Assembly (NCBI GenBank): GCA_030612345.1
Contig: JAUWOB010000055.1
Coordinates: 1-6,514 of the forward strand
Length of the DNA: 6,514 nt
Reading direction: 5' to 3'
From: Dehalococcoidia bacterium
GTDB lineage: Bacteria; Chloroflexota; Dehalococcoidia; GIF9; AB-539-J10
The position numbers and the translations under genes are program-made. Shown here piece after piece: positions 5,887-6,514 of the stretch. Numbering within the stretch: position 1 is the first letter of the stretch; each line of letters begins with the position of its first letter. The notes beneath the pieces were generated by a model, which saw only the letters and a list, made by a program, of their open reading frames with translations, did not search any database and was not told the origin of the DNA.

Positions 5887-6514
5887 TCACAGCCCTATCA
5901 TCGCTTTGCCCTCACCCAGCAACTCCCTTGCCCTTTCCAGGCTCTCAGCTTCAGCGTAGACGCGGACCAGCGGTTCTGTGCCGGAGAAGCGGATGAGCAG
6001 CCACGACTCATCCTCCAGGAAGAAACGGAACCCGTCGGTGGTATCTACTCTCGTCACCTTTGAGCCGGCTATGGTGTCAGGGAAGCCGGAACTCAGCCGG
6101 CGCACAATCGCCTCACGCTTAGCTGCGGAAATATGAAAATCGCTGCGGTCATAGTAGTGAGGTCCAACCTTGCTATAAAGGTAATCCAGAAGCTGGGATG
6201 GTGTTTTCCCTGTCTTTACCATGAAGTCGAGGAAGTAAAGCCCGGCCAGTATGGCGTCTCTCTCCGGGACATGGCCGCGGAAGCCATAGCCGCCGCTCTC
6301 CTCCCCGCCGATAAAGGCATCCTTCTGCATCATTAAGGGCGCGACATGCTTGAAACCAACCGACGTTTCGTAAACAGGGACATCGAAGAGTTTCCCCAGG
6401 CGGGAAAGCATCATGGTGGAAGTCAGTGTCCGTACCATAGCGCCGCGTTCACCACGGACTTCCAGTAGATAGAGACAGCGCAAGGCGAAAACTTGGTGCT
6501 GTGTTAAGAACTGC
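5887..6514 (-). CDS. Phosphoglucomutase/phosphomannomutase, C-terminal part (5' end beyond window)
   Basis: The alpha-D-phosphohexomutase family interconverts hexose 1- and 6-phosphates for sugar-nucleotide and glycogen metabolism. The frame is open to the window edge (208 visible residues), so the TTG at 6483 is internal and not the start. Visible landmarks by fragment numbering: FLTQHQVFAL at 2-11, the sugar-binding loop GEESGGYGF at 70-78 followed by GHVPERDAI, and the domain IV phosphate-binding loop RFSGTEPLVRVYAEA from 175. The stop is TGA 5887-5889. The catalytic phosphoserine loop and the Mg-binding loop lie in the missing N-terminal part. GEESGG is shared by several subgroups, so glucose versus mannose specificity is open; a phosphoglucosamine mutase would be expected to show a GEQSGH-type loop instead. 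The gene converges on tRNA-Ser. Confidence 0.95.
   Translation of the reverse strand, partial: QFLTQHQVFALRCLYLLEVRGERGAMVRTLTSTMMLSRLGKLFDVPVYETSVGFKHVAPLMMQKDAFIGGEESGGYGFRGHVPERDAILAGLYFLDFMVKTGKTPSQLLDYLYSKVGPHYYDRSDFHISAAKREAIVRRLSSGFPDTIAGSKVTRVDTTDGFRFFLEDESWLLIRFSGTEPLVRVYAEAESLERARELLGEGKAMIGL

Noticed and set aside
6481..6483. TTG at 6483 as the start of the mutase
   Set aside because: The frame continues to the window edge with conserved FLTQHQVFAL residues, so the gene is cut by the window and TTG encodes an internal Leu.

Overview
The window looks like a bacterial chromosome segment of moderately high GC. It carries mostly housekeeping genes and no phage, plasmid or transposon gene. 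The best guess for the host is a Chloroflexota bacterium of the Dehalococcoidia type, at about 0.5 to 0.6. This rests on the membrane pyrophosphatase, the protein style, promoters sitting directly on start codons, and short palindromic intergenic repeats. No single marker proves it.

Layout, left to right. Positions 2-223 hold the C-terminal end of a membrane ion-pumping pyrophosphatase. A promoter at 270-299 then leads into a complete uvrA (308-3181), which encodes the damage-recognition ATPase of nucleotide excision repair. An HD-domain metal-dependent phosphohydrolase (3214-3801) follows on the same strand and is probably co-transcribed. It converges, with only 5 bp between stop codons, on a minus-strand HAD-family phosphatase of the MtnX/phosphoserine-phosphatase type (3807-4445). 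A divergent intergenic stretch carries a near-consensus promoter (4578-4606) for the plus-strand gene 4616-5425. That gene encodes a GreA-family transcript cleavage factor with an extra N-terminal domain resembling the DNA-binding core domain of tyrosine recombinases. A roughly 350-bp non-coding stretch (5426-5771) holds several palindromic repeats and a probable tRNA promoter. It leads to a tRNA-Ser(GCU) gene (5772-5863). The window ends in the C-terminal two thirds of domain III plus domain IV of a phosphoglucomutase/phosphomannomutase on the minus strand (5887-6514).

No single pathway links all the genes. The uvrA and HD-domain pair forms the only evident operon. The two most interesting features are the recombinase-like domain fused to GreA, and the fact that uvrA and the greA-like gene each have a sigma70-type -10 box only 8-9 nt before the start codon. 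Both therefore look leaderless, whereas the HAD gene has an ordinary Shine-Dalgarno site.
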